NCBI GenBank assembly: GCA_964652025.1
Contig: CAZYZX010000001.1
Coordinates: 310,001 to 374,000 of the forward strand
Reading direction: 5' to 3'
DNA from: JAEXOD01 sp964652025
GTDB taxonomy: Bacteria; Bacteroidota; Ignavibacteria; Ignavibacteriales; Melioribacteraceae
Length of the DNA: 64,000 nucleotides
The notes beneath the pieces are model-generated. The model was not told the origin of the DNA. It searched no databases and worked only from the letters and a program-made list of their open reading frames with translations. The translations under genes and the position numbers were made by a program. Within the stretch, counting starts at the first letter, position 1. Each line of letters starts with the position of its first letter. Below, piece by piece: positions 52,275 through 59,944 of this stretch.

Positions 52275-52930
52275 AAAAAAAAGCAATAATTATAGCTAAT
52301 GGCTATCTTCCAAAAAAGCGTTTAATTTTAAGACTTAAAAAATTAGGTTTTGAAGATATTTTTTGTGCAGACGGTGGTGCTAATAACCTTTATAAACTAA
52401 AAATAAATCCCCTATATATTATAGGGGATTTAGATTCAATAAAACCTGAAGTTTTAGAATTTTATAAATTTGCAAGTGTAAATATTATTAGAGATTCTAA
52501 TCAAGATAATACCGATATTGAAAAAGTTTTAGATTTTATGATTTTAAATAATTATACTGAAGCCGTTATATTTGGTGCTACTGGGGATAGATTAGATCAT
52601 ACTATTGGTAATATTTCTATACTATTGAAATACTCTAACAAAATTAAATTGTTCTTATTGCATTATTATTCTTTGTTAACAGTATGTAATAAAGAAGTAA
52701 GTTTAATAGCAGAATTAAATGAAACAATTTCATTTTATGGGGTTTCTTCTGCTAGTTTTTTTTCTACCAAAGGCTTAATGTACAATTTAGATAATGAACT
52801 GTTATTTTTAGGATTTAGAGAAAGTACTAGTAATGTTGCTGTAGAGAAAGATGTTTTTATTGGTTGTTCAGATAAATTTATTTTAATTAGAGATTTTTAC
52901 AAGGCTGTTAAAAATGGTTTTCTTAAGTAG
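52271..52930 (+). CDS. Thiamine diphosphokinase (thiamine pyrophosphokinase)
   Basis: This 219-residue enzyme transfers pyrophosphate from ATP to thiamin, giving TPP directly, which marks a salvage route. Family motifs are IFCADGGANNLYKL (about 31-44), YIIGDLDSI (50-58), DSNQDNTDIEKVL (75-87) and IFGATGDRLDHTIGNI (99-114). The start is TTG at 52271 overlapping the receptor stop; there is no ATG before the conserved IIIANGYLP strand. The end overlaps the symporter gene by 17 bases. The whole operon is under the TPP riboswitch, so its product represses its own synthesis. Confidence 0.93.
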   Translation: MKKKAIIIANGYLPKKRLILRLKKLGFEDIFCADGGANNLYKLKINPLYIIGDLDSIKPEVLEFYKFASVNIIRDSNQDNTDIEKVLDFMILNNYTEAVIFGATGDRLDHTIGNISILLKYSNKIKLFLLHYYSLLTVCNKEVSLIAELNETISFYGVSSASFFSTKGLMYNLDNELLFLGFRESTSNVAVEKDVFIGCSDKFILIRDFYKAVKNGFLK

Positions 52931-54317
52931 TTTAGATATTTTGGTAATCATTCTTTTTGGATTAATAGTTTTAATTATTGGATTTATCCCAAAATATACA
53001 AATAATAAAATAGATTATTTACTTTCTGGTAGAAATTTAGGATTGTTCTTGTTTATTTTAGTGAATGTTGCAACTTGGTATGGTGGAATTTTAGGAATAG
53101 GCGAGTTTACTTATCAATATGGTTTACTTAGTTGGATAACACAAGGGTTACCTTATTATATTTTTGCTATCATTTTTGCACTTACTTTGGCTCCTAAAAT
53201 TAGCAAAGCGTCTTTAACAACAATCCCAGAAAAAGTTGACGCTGAATATGGTAAAACTCCTGCAATTATTGCATCTATTTTAGTATTTATTTTAGTTAGT
53301 CCTGCTCCATATCTTTTAATGTTGGCTAATATAATAATGATTATTGGCAATTTTGATTTATTTACCGCACTATTAATTTCAGCATTAATTTCATCTGCGT
53401 ATCTTTTTAAGGGTGGATTTAAAGCTGATATTTTTACTAATGCATTTCAGTTTTTTATTATGTTTATTGGATTTGGGATATTACTGTTCTTTTCCTATAA
53501 TCATAGTGGAAACTTTCAGTTTTTAATAAATAACTTGCCTAAAAGTCACTTAAATCCTTTAAGTACTGTAAGCATAAGCTATATTTTAGTTTGGTTTTTA
53601 ATTGCATTGTGGACTTTTGCAGATCCGGGATTTCATCAAAGATGTAATGCTGCTAAAAATGCAAGAGTAGCAAAATATGGTATTTTACTTTCTGTTCTTT
53701 TTTGGTTTATTTTTGATTTTTTGACCAATGTAAGTGGCTTATATGCCAAAGTTATATTACCAAATTTAGAAAATCCAGTTATGTCTTTTCCATTATTAGC
53801 AGAAAATGTATTACCAAGTGGATATAAGGGTGTATTTTATGCAGCAATGTTTGCTACAGTTCTTTCTACCTTAAATAGTTTTTTGTTTTTAAGTGCTACA
53901 ACTTTTGGTAATGATATTATTCCAAAATTATTTAAGGAAAAATTTTATAATATAACTTTTTTAACTAGAGTTGGTTTAGTAATCTCTATATTGATATCAA
54001 TGATTTTAGCTTATTATGTTCAATCTGTTATAGAATTGTGGTTTTATATAGGCAGTATATGCATACCATCGTTAATTATTGTTATTATAAGCAGTTATTA
54101 TATTAAACTTAAAGTAAATTCTACTTATATTATTTTAGAAATGATAATAGGATTTATTGTTTCTACAATGTTTTTTATATTTAAGTTCTTTAAAATAGGT
54201 GGTAATCTTTTTCAAGTTACTGAACCAATGTTAGCAGGTTTGTTTATTGTTTTTGTTATACATGTTTTTGGACTAATTAAAGGTAAATTCCTACAAAAGA
54301 ATTTACCTTTAATATAA
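52914..54317 (+). CDS. Sodium:solute symporter family permease, candidate thiamin transporter
   Basis: This 467-residue inner-membrane protein has about 13 hydrophobic helices and the SSS-family plan (KIDYLLSGRNLGLFLFILVN near the first loop, ATWYGGILGIGEFTYQYG in the second helix, WTFADPGFHQRCNAAKNARVA in the middle). SSS proteins couple solute uptake to sodium. The gene starts inside the end of thiamine diphosphokinase and is therefore under the TPP riboswitch, so thiamin or a precursor is the most economical substrate. Bacteroidetes more often have PnuT in this position; SSS-type thiamin candidates (ThiV) have been proposed in other groups. Substrate assignment is inference from context. 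Confidence 0.85.
   Translation: MVFLSSLDILVIILFGLIVLIIGFIPKYTNNKIDYLLSGRNLGLFLFILVNVATWYGGILGIGEFTYQYGLLSWITQGLPYYIFAIIFALTLAPKISKASLTTIPEKVDAEYGKTPAIIASILVFILVSPAPYLLMLANIIMIIGNFDLFTALLISALISSAYLFKGGFKADIFTNAFQFFIMFIGFGILLFFSYNHSGNFQFLINNLPKSHLNPLSTVSISYILVWFLIALWTFADPGFHQRCNAAKNARVAKYGILLSVLFWFIFDFLTNVSGLYAKVILPNLENPVMSFPLLAENVLPSGYKGVFYAAMFATVLSTLNSFLFLSATTFGNDIIPKLFKEKFYNITFLTRVGLVISILISMILAYYVQSVIELWFYIGSICIPSLIIVIISSYYIKLKVNSTYIILEMIIGFIVSTMFFIFKFFKIGGNLFQVTEPMLAGLFIVFVIHVFGLIKGKFLQKNLPLI
54279..54310. repeat. Perfect 12-bp inverted repeat in the 3' end of the symporter gene
   Basis: AAAGGTAAATTC (54279-54290) and GAATTTACCTTT (54299-54310) form a perfect 12-bp hairpin over an 8-base loop. 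It spans the last codons of the symporter gene, where only four bases separate it from the convergent arginine decarboxylase gene. It lacks a clean T tract, but may stop or protect both convergent transcripts. Confidence 0.6.
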
Positions 54318-54321
54318 AAAA

Positions 54322-54867
54322 TTAAGGGACTAAAATAGCAGCACTAATAACTGTTGTCCAAAGACCGTCTTTGTGTCCTTTAGCAGTTTGAGTTATGTTA
54401 AAAGTATTAACAATTTTACCGGACATTTTAAATACTTGTTCTCTCTCATTCCAAGCTTCGTTTGGGTCAAAATCTATACCTAAAGTTGTAGCAAGCATAG
54501 TAGCTGCTAAATCTTCAGCATAATCTCCAGCAACTTGGTTAGTTTCTCCAAATGGGTGATGTTCACTTAAGTATCCATAGGCATTTTTATCTGCTGGCAA
54601 TGCAACACCTAATGATGCAGCAACAAGTCTATTAGGTTCATTTGTAGAATTTCTTGCAATAACAGCATGAACAATTTGACCAGGTGTAAGTTCTGCTAAT
54701 CCTTTTTCGATTGTTATTCTTTTACAACCTACAGGGTAAATGCTACTCACACTAACTAAATTGTACTTTTCAATTTTTGCATCTCGTAGTGCAGATTCAA
54801 AGGAAGCAAGATATTCCTTGTGAATACCAACTCCTTTTGTAAAAAATATTTTCTTTGGTACGTACAA
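54322..54867 (-). CDS. Pyruvoyl-dependent arginine decarboxylase
   Basis: This 181-residue protein matches pyruvoyl-dependent arginine decarboxylase (PvlArgDC). The self-cleavage site is visible as LVSVSSIYP: by analogy with the archaeal enzyme, cleavage between Ser41 and Ser42 creates the pyruvoyl group on the second fragment. Other family blocks are LTPGQIVHAVIARNSTNEP, LVAASLGVALPADKNAYGYL and SEHHPFGE. The product agmatine feeds polyamine synthesis. The start is TTG at 54867, strongly supported by GGAGG seven or eight bases upstream. It follows tyrS by 18 bases and is probably co-transcribed with smpB-tyrS. Confidence 0.92.
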   Translation of the reverse strand: MYVPKKIFFTKGVGIHKEYLASFESALRDAKIEKYNLVSVSSIYPVGCKRITIEKGLAELTPGQIVHAVIARNSTNEPNRLVAASLGVALPADKNAYGYLSEHHPFGETNQVAGDYAEDLAATMLATTLGIDFDPNEAWNEREQVFKMSGKIVNTFNITQTAKGHKDGLWTTVISAAILVP

Positions 54868-54885
54868 TTTAATACCTCCAATTAG

Positions 54886-56118
54886 TTAATTATAGATTAA
54901 TTTAATAAAATTTCTTTTACCAACTTTAAGAACATCACCAGAATTTATTTCTATTATTGATTTTACATCTGTAATTTTATTACCATTTAAAGAAACTCCA
55001 CCTTGCATTACAAGTCGTCTTGCTTCACCTTTAGAAGGAGCAGTTTTAGTCAATAATAATAATTCTAGAATATCAATTTTATTTAGTTCTTTTGGTACTA
55101 CAAAATCTGGTATTTCATCTGGCAAACCTTTTTTGACGAATATTTCATCAAACTCACGTTCTGCATTAAATGCATCTTCTTTAGAGTGATACATTTCAAC
55201 AAGTTTTCTAGCAAGTTGTCTTTTTAAATCCCTAGGATTAACCTCTGGGTTTTCTAAAGATTTTTTAATGTTTATTAATTCTTCATTGCTAATATCAGTA
55301 GTTAATTCAAAATAGGTATAAATCAAATTATCAGGAATGGATAAAGTTTTTCCATATATATCTTTTGGAGTATCTGTAATTCCAATATAATTATTATATG
55401 ACTTACTCATCTTTTCAACGCCATCTGTACCAACTAAAAGCGGGAATGTGATAATTACTTGTGGCTCTTGACCATATTCGCGTTGTAAATCTCTACCAAC
55501 AAGTAAGTTAAATTTTTGGTCTGTACCACCTAATTCTACGTCGCTTTTAATAACAACAGAATCCATTGCTTGTGCTAAGGGATAAAGAAATTCATGGACG
55601 CTAATAGGTATTCCTGCCTTAAATCTTTTTGTAAAATCATCTCTTTCTAACATTCTAGCTACAGTATATTTTGAAGCTAATTTAATTACATCATCAAATT
55701 TCATTGTTCCAAGCCAAGAGGAATTAAAAACTACTTCAGTTTCATCCTTATCTAAAATCTTAACGGCTTGTTCAAGATATGATTGAGCATTAGCTTTAGT
55801 TTCCTCTAATGTTAAAGGTGGCCTAGTTGCATTACGCCCACTTGGATCCCCAATCATACCGGTAAAATCACCAATAATTAGTATTGCGTGATGACCTAAT
55901 TCTTGAAATTGAGCTAATTTTCTTAAAACTACAGAATGCCCCAAATGTAAATCAGGTCTAGTTGGGTCGCAACCAAATTTAATTTTTAGTGGTGTATTTG
56001 TTTTTATTGATTTTTCAATTTTTTTTGCCAACTCATCTTCAGGAATAATTTCTGAAGTACCTCTCCTTATTATGTCCATTTGTTCATTTAAATTTGGAAT
56101 AATTTCTCTCCTTTTCAA
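54886..56118 (-). CDS. tyrS: Tyrosyl-tRNA synthetase
   Basis: This 410-residue class I synthetase charges tRNA-Tyr. It has the HIGH motif as RPDLHLGHSVVLRKL (about 54-68), the TyrRS sequence LGGTDQKFNLLVGRDLQREY, the KMSKS motif in VEKMSKSYNNYIG and a C-terminal S4 RNA-binding domain (SKGEARRLVMQGGVSLNG). It resembles the TyrZ-type bacterial branch. The start is taken as TTG at 56118, preceded by AGGG encoded in the last codons of smpB; the next candidate, ATG at 56079, would remove 13 residues and has no ribosome-binding site. Confidence 0.95.
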   Translation of the reverse strand: MKRREIIPNLNEQMDIIRRGTSEIIPEDELAKKIEKSIKTNTPLKIKFGCDPTRPDLHLGHSVVLRKLAQFQELGHHAILIIGDFTGMIGDPSGRNATRPPLTLEETKANAQSYLEQAVKILDKDETEVVFNSSWLGTMKFDDVIKLASKYTVARMLERDDFTKRFKAGIPISVHEFLYPLAQAMDSVVIKSDVELGGTDQKFNLLVGRDLQREYGQEPQVIITFPLLVGTDGVEKMSKSYNNYIGITDTPKDIYGKTLSIPDNLIYTYFELTTDISNEELINIKKSLENPEVNPRDLKRQLARKLVEMYHSKEDAFNAEREFDEIFVKKGLPDEIPDFVVPKELNKIDILELLLLTKTAPSKGEARRLVMQGGVSLNGNKITDVKSIIEINSGDVLKVGKRNFIKLIYN

Positions 56119-56119
56119 A

Positions 56120-56587
56120 TTAATCCCTATACTTATTTTTATTTCTGTTTATATCTAATATTGCTTGTTTTTTAGCTAATGTTTCTCTTTTGTCATATTC
56201 TTTTTTACCTTTAGCTACAGCTAATTGTACTTTTACTTTGCCATTTTTAAAGTATAATTTTAAAGCAACAAGGGTATAACCCTTTTCGTTTTGGTATTTT
56301 AATAATTTTCTAATTTCATTTTTATGCAGTAAAAGTCTTCTTTTTCTCAATGGGTCATGATTATTAATATTTCCTTGTTTATAAACCCCAATATGTGCAT
56401 TAATTAACCAAACTTCTCCATTTTTAATTTGGGCGTAGCTATCTGTTAAATTTGCATTTTTACCACGAAGTGATTTCACTTCCGTTCCCAATAATTCAAT
56501 ACCAGCTTCATAGGTGTCAATTATTGCGTAATCAAACTTAGCTTTTTTATTTATTACGATATCTTGATACTTATCTTTATTTTCCAT
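56120..56587 (-). CDS. smpB: SsrA-binding protein SmpB
   Basis: This 155-residue protein binds tmRNA and brings it to stalled ribosomes in trans-translation. Signatures are INKKAKFDYAI, GIELLGTEVKSLR, NLTDSYAQIKNGEVWLINAHI and the C-terminal YDKRETLAKK followed by a basic tail (NRNKNKYRD). The ATG at 56587 is preferred to the TTG one codon upstream. It is the first gene of the smpB-tyrS-arginine decarboxylase operon. The tmRNA gene itself was not seen in this window. The 135 bases upstream are AT-rich and hold no gene. Confidence 0.95.
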   Translation of the reverse strand: MENKDKYQDIVINKKAKFDYAIIDTYEAGIELLGTEVKSLRGKNANLTDSYAQIKNGEVWLINAHIGVYKQGNINNHDPLRKRRLLLHKNEIRKLLKYQNEKGYTLVALKLYFKNGKVKVQLAVAKGKKEYDKRETLAKKQAILDINRNKNKYRD

Positions 56588-56722
56588 CAAAAAAAATTTT
56601 TTTTAAACTCATAATTAAATAATTATTATTAATAAATCAAAATAATAATTAAATAATTGTTTTTTTTTATTATACAAAAATTTCGTAACTTAAGAAATAA
56701 ATATTAATAAAATATTAGATAG

Positions 56723-57232
56723 ATGAATAAATTTAATATAAATATCGTTATCAAATTCAATTTATATATTTTTTTAATTTTTTTATTAACTTTTTGCAAT
56801 AATTTTGTAGAAAAAAATGTTACTAATATTAATGGTTTTGATAAAATTACTTGGAATGCAAACATAGAAAGTTTAAAGAATGTTCTTAACAAAGAATATT
56901 CTGCAAATTTATACTCTTATTATAAAGTTGATGGTAGTGACTCGTTATTGTATCTTTTTAATTTTGGCAAATTTAAAGGAATGAATGTTTATAAATGGAA
57001 AGTTATTTATTTTAAGGATAGATTAACAAAAATAGTAATTTATTTAGATAACAAAATAGAGATTGCAACAGTTTATAAAAATTTGTTTGGTGAGGAATTA
57101 AAAAAGAATGCAAATAGCGATATTTTAGAAAGGGTACTTAAATTAGCTGATAGTAACAAAAATGCTTCAAACGTAATTATAAATAACAAAGATAAAAAAA
57201 CATTAATTGTATTAATAAATGCAAATAATTAA
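56723..57232 (+). CDS. Exported protein of unknown function
   Basis: I do not recognise this 169-residue protein. It has an N-terminal hydrophobic signal (about 10-24) ending LLTFCNN; the Cys could be a lipid attachment site but the residue before it is Phe, which is unusual for a lipobox. The mature part is Lys/Asn-rich with a mixed alpha/beta look and no known motif (SDSLLYLFNFGKFKGMNVYK, YFKDRLTKIVIYLDNKI). It is followed, with an upstream frame overlap, by an MFS transporter gene, so a shared role at the envelope is possible. Confidence 0.6.
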   Translation: MNKFNINIVIKFNLYIFLIFLLTFCNNFVEKNVTNINGFDKITWNANIESLKNVLNKEYSANLYSYYKVDGSDSLLYLFNFGKFKGMNVYKWKVIYFKDRLTKIVIYLDNKIEIATVYKNLFGEELKKNANSDILERVLKLADSNKNASNVIINNKDKKTLIVLINANN

Positions 57233-57245
57233 AAGGGAACAATAT

Positions 57246-58505
57246 ATGTTAGAAATGCAAAAAAGATTAACAAACACATTTTATGCAATATTAAGTTTAC
57301 CTGCAACCGCTATGGGATTTGCGTTATCTATTCAGATAGCAGTTTTAAGCTGGATACTTGATACAAAATATCAATTAAATATACATGAAATAGGTATTGT
57401 GTGGGCAGCTGGACCGCTTGCAGGAATATTTGGTCAAGTTATAGTAGGTGCAATAAGTGATAATGTTTGGTTTGCTGGTGGAAGAAGAAGACCCTTTATA
57501 GTTGTTGGCGGAGTTTTAGCTGCTTTAATGATTTTGGCTTTACCCAATATAAAAGTTATTAGTGATTTTTTAGGTCTTAGTTCAATTTTAGTGGTGGCTT
57601 TAATTGTTGCATTAACGTTGGATTTAGCTATAAATATTAGTTTTAATCCAACCCGAACATTAATAGCTGATGTTACCCCAGAAGGGCCATCAAGAACTAA
57701 AGGGTACACTTGGATGCAAACTGTATCTGGATTTTTTGGTGTAATGGCTTATCTTATAGGTGTTGTTTTTGGTAATTATTCATTAATATATATTGGCGCT
57801 TTTATTGTTTTAGTTTTTTCAATTGCACCATTATTTTTTATACAAGAGCCAAGGGTTTTAGGAGTTAGAAATGAAGAGGAATTAAATTTAGTAGTCGAAA
57901 AACAAACTAATATTCCTCAATTATTGAAAATATATTTAGCTCATGCTTTTTCTTGGATTGGTGTGCAAACAATGTTTGTTTTTATTTTTGCATTTATTAA
58001 ACAAAAATTTAATTATTCTGAAGATAATTCAAAAGAGATTGGACAAGTTATAAGTATTTCTTTTGCAATATTAAACACTGTTGGTTTTATTCTTCCATCA
58101 TTTGTATTAGAGCCATTAACTGAAAAAATTGGTAGGGTTAAAACACACTATTTAACATTGTTAATTATGAGTATTGCATATTTAACAATAGCATTTTTTG
58201 TAAAAAATGTTATAATGCTATATATTATGATGGCAATCGCTGGAATTGGATGGGCAGCAATTGTTAGTCTACCTTTTGCTATTATGACAGAAAATGTTTC
58301 TGATAAAAAGATGGGGTTGTTTATGGGTATTTTTAATTTATCTGTAGTTATTCCTCAGCTTATAGTAAGTCTTGTTATTGGTCATTTTATAGAAAAAGCA
58401 CCGGACAAATCATTAATTTTTATAATTAGTGGTGTTTCATTATTGTTATCATTTATTTTATGGCAATTTGTAAAAGATATTTTTAGCAGGAAAGAAAATG
58501 AATAA
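57246..58505 (+). CDS. MFS transporter, SLC45/sucrose-transporter-like
   Basis: This 419-residue protein has 12 membrane segments. It shows the SLC45-type features GPLAGIFGQVIVGAISDN followed by GGRRRPFIVVGG between helices 2 and 3, and DLAINISFNPTRTLIADVTP in helix 4. Related proteins carry sugars with protons. The ATG at 57246 with AAAAGGGAAC upstream is preferred over an ATG at 57219, which lies inside the preceding gene. Its stop overlaps the next gene by 8 bases (ATGAATAA). The substrate is not evident; no sugar enzymes are adjacent. Confidence 0.88.
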   Translation: MLEMQKRLTNTFYAILSLPATAMGFALSIQIAVLSWILDTKYQLNIHEIGIVWAAGPLAGIFGQVIVGAISDNVWFAGGRRRPFIVVGGVLAALMILALPNIKVISDFLGLSSILVVALIVALTLDLAINISFNPTRTLIADVTPEGPSRTKGYTWMQTVSGFFGVMAYLIGVVFGNYSLIYIGAFIVLVFSIAPLFFIQEPRVLGVRNEEELNLVVEKQTNIPQLLKIYLAHAFSWIGVQTMFVFIFAFIKQKFNYSEDNSKEIGQVISISFAILNTVGFILPSFVLEPLTEKIGRVKTHYLTLLIMSIAYLTIAFFVKNVIMLYIMMAIAGIGWAAIVSLPFAIMTENVSDKKMGLFMGIFNLSVVIPQLIVSLVIGHFIEKAPDKSLIFIISGVSLLLSFILWQFVKDIFSRKENE

Positions 58506-59316
58506 AATATTAATATTTTGCCTTATAATTTTATCTTTTGGGATTAATGCACAAGAAAAAAGCACAAATGACTTTAGGGTTCAATCTTTTTCGCTTTCCG
58601 ATAGATTAGATATTTCTAGCATTGTAGATCCTGAAATTGGAAGGTACACTGCATACGATTTTGATATAAATAATTCTGACCATTTTATTGTAAAAGTAAA
58701 ATCAAATGATTTTGTACCATATTTATTAATTAGCTCACCAAAGGGGAATAATATTTTTTCTTATCCACAAACAGGTAAAAATGTTGCAATTTTAGATACA
58801 GTTGCTAACGAAACGGGTAAATGGAGTTTATATGTAATATGTGATACTTCAGAATCAGGTTCTTTTGACTTAAAGATCAGTTTTTCAGACAAAAATTCTT
58901 ATGAATTACCCAATACAAATGATGTAAAAACCTTATTAAAATATATTATTGCACATGCAGAGTCTGATTTTGGATTTTTATTATCGAGATGTAAATTAGA
59001 ATCTGATAACAGATATGTATCACCAATAAAATTTCCGCAGTCCATTTCATCAGTGATTGATTTAAACAAGAAGGCGTACATAATTACTTTTTATAAGGGT
59101 AAAGATGAAGGAATAGCAGAAAAGACATATCAAAGTATAAAAAAATCATTAAAAGATAATTTAGATGATATATATATCAATAAAGAATTTACAAAAAGTG
59201 ATATTTATTTAAAATTTACAAAATATAGTGCGCTCAAAAAACCCTCAGTTTATCTTCGTTTATATAAACCATCTTCGGAAGGAACTTTAGTAACAATAGA
59301 AGTAGAACCAAATTAA
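58498..59316 (+). CDS. Exported protein of unknown function, possible pre-peptidase-like domain
   Basis: This 272-residue protein has a signal peptide (MNKILIFCLIILSFGINAQ). The N-terminal half (about 40-130) is beta-rich and looks like a PPC-type jelly roll (DIEIGRYTAYDFDI-like region, VPYLLISSPKGN, KWSLYVICDTSESGSFDLKI). The C-terminal half (about 140-272) has no motif I recognise. It is translationally coupled to the MFS transporter gene by an 8-base overlap, and may be a periplasmic partner, but no function is assigned. Confidence 0.6.
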   Translation: MNKILIFCLIILSFGINAQEKSTNDFRVQSFSLSDRLDISSIVDPEIGRYTAYDFDINNSDHFIVKVKSNDFVPYLLISSPKGNNIFSYPQTGKNVAILDTVANETGKWSLYVICDTSESGSFDLKISFSDKNSYELPNTNDVKTLLKYIIAHAESDFGFLLSRCKLESDNRYVSPIKFPQSISSVIDLNKKAYIITFYKGKDEGIAEKTYQSIKKSLKDNLDDIYINKEFTKSDIYLKFTKYSALKKPSVYLRLYKPSSEGTLVTIEVEPN

Positions 59317-59333
59317 AATATTCTTAATCGTGG

Positions 59334-59366
59334 GAAAGAATTTTCCAGTTTATGGAAAATTCTTTC
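59334..59366. repeat. Perfect 14-bp inverted repeat
   Basis: GAAAGAATTTTCCA (59334-59347) and TGGAAAATTCTTTC (59353-59366) form a perfect hairpin over GTTTA. It lies between the exported-protein gene and the hydrogenase operon. The tail is A-rich rather than T-rich, so it is a weak terminator at best; it could also be an operator or an RNA-processing stem. Confidence 0.6.
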
Positions 59367-59406
59367 AAATTAAATAAGATATTGCGGTAATTTATTACTA
59401 TTTCTT

Positions 59407-59422
59407 TGGCATATTATTTGAA
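59407..59422 (+). promoter_or_regulatory. Possible sigma-54 promoter upstream of hydCBA
   Basis: TGGCATATTATTTGAA matches the -24/-12 pattern TGGCA-N6-TTGCW in 9 of 10 defined core positions, with correct spacing; the -12 GC is GA here. Transcription would begin near 59434, about 20 bases before the hydC ATG. The window also encodes a GAF-type sigma-54 activator (6002-7510). Confidence 0.45.
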
Positions 59423-59455
59423 TTATAAAAGACAGAACAGTTTAAGGAAATGAAT

Positions 59456-59944
59456 ATGCACAAAGATATCTTCAAAGACTATACTGCTAAAGATAAAAGC
59501 AGTTTAATTCCATTATTACAAGACGTACAACAAATATATGGATATTTACCAGAACCAGCATTAAAAGATATAGCAGAATTTTTGGGAATGTCCTTAAGTG
59601 GTGTTTATGGAGTTGCTACGTTTTACAATCAATTTAGATTAACTCCATTAGGAAAGAATGTTATAAGGGTATGCAGAGGAACAGCCTGCCATGTAAAAGG
59701 ATCTGAAAATTTATTAGTTGCTTTGGAAAACGAATTAGGAATTAAAAGCGGCGGAACTACAAGAGACAAGCTTTTTACTTTAGAAACAGTAGCTTGCATA
59801 GGTGCTTGTAGTATAGCGCCAGTGATTAACATTAACGAAGAATATTACGGTAGAGTTTCCGTAAAAGAAATTCCCAAAATATTATCAAAATATAAAAGGG
59901 ATGCAAAAGTAACTTCTAAAGAACAAGAAAAGGTAGGTGCGTAA
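59456..59944 (+). CDS. hydC: NADH-dependent [FeFe] hydrogenase, NuoE-like (HydC) subunit
   Basis: This 162-residue protein is a NuoE-type thioredoxin-like subunit holding one [2Fe-2S] cluster on Cys73, Cys78, Cys114 and Cys118 (CRGTAC and CIGAC), the standard C-x4-C-x35-C-x3-C spacing. The start of the protein shows the NuoE pattern SLIPLLQDVQQIYGYLPE and SGVYGVATFYNQF. With HydB and HydA it forms a soluble complex that exchanges electrons between H2, NAD(H) and probably ferredoxin. The ATG at 59456 is preferred over 59450, which is too close to the AAGGAA sequence. Its stop overlaps the hydB ATG by one base. Confidence 0.92.
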   Translation: MHKDIFKDYTAKDKSSLIPLLQDVQQIYGYLPEPALKDIAEFLGMSLSGVYGVATFYNQFRLTPLGKNVIRVCRGTACHVKGSENLLVALENELGIKSGGTTRDKLFTLETVACIGACSIAPVININEEYYGRVSVKEIPKILSKYKRDAKVTSKEQEKVGA

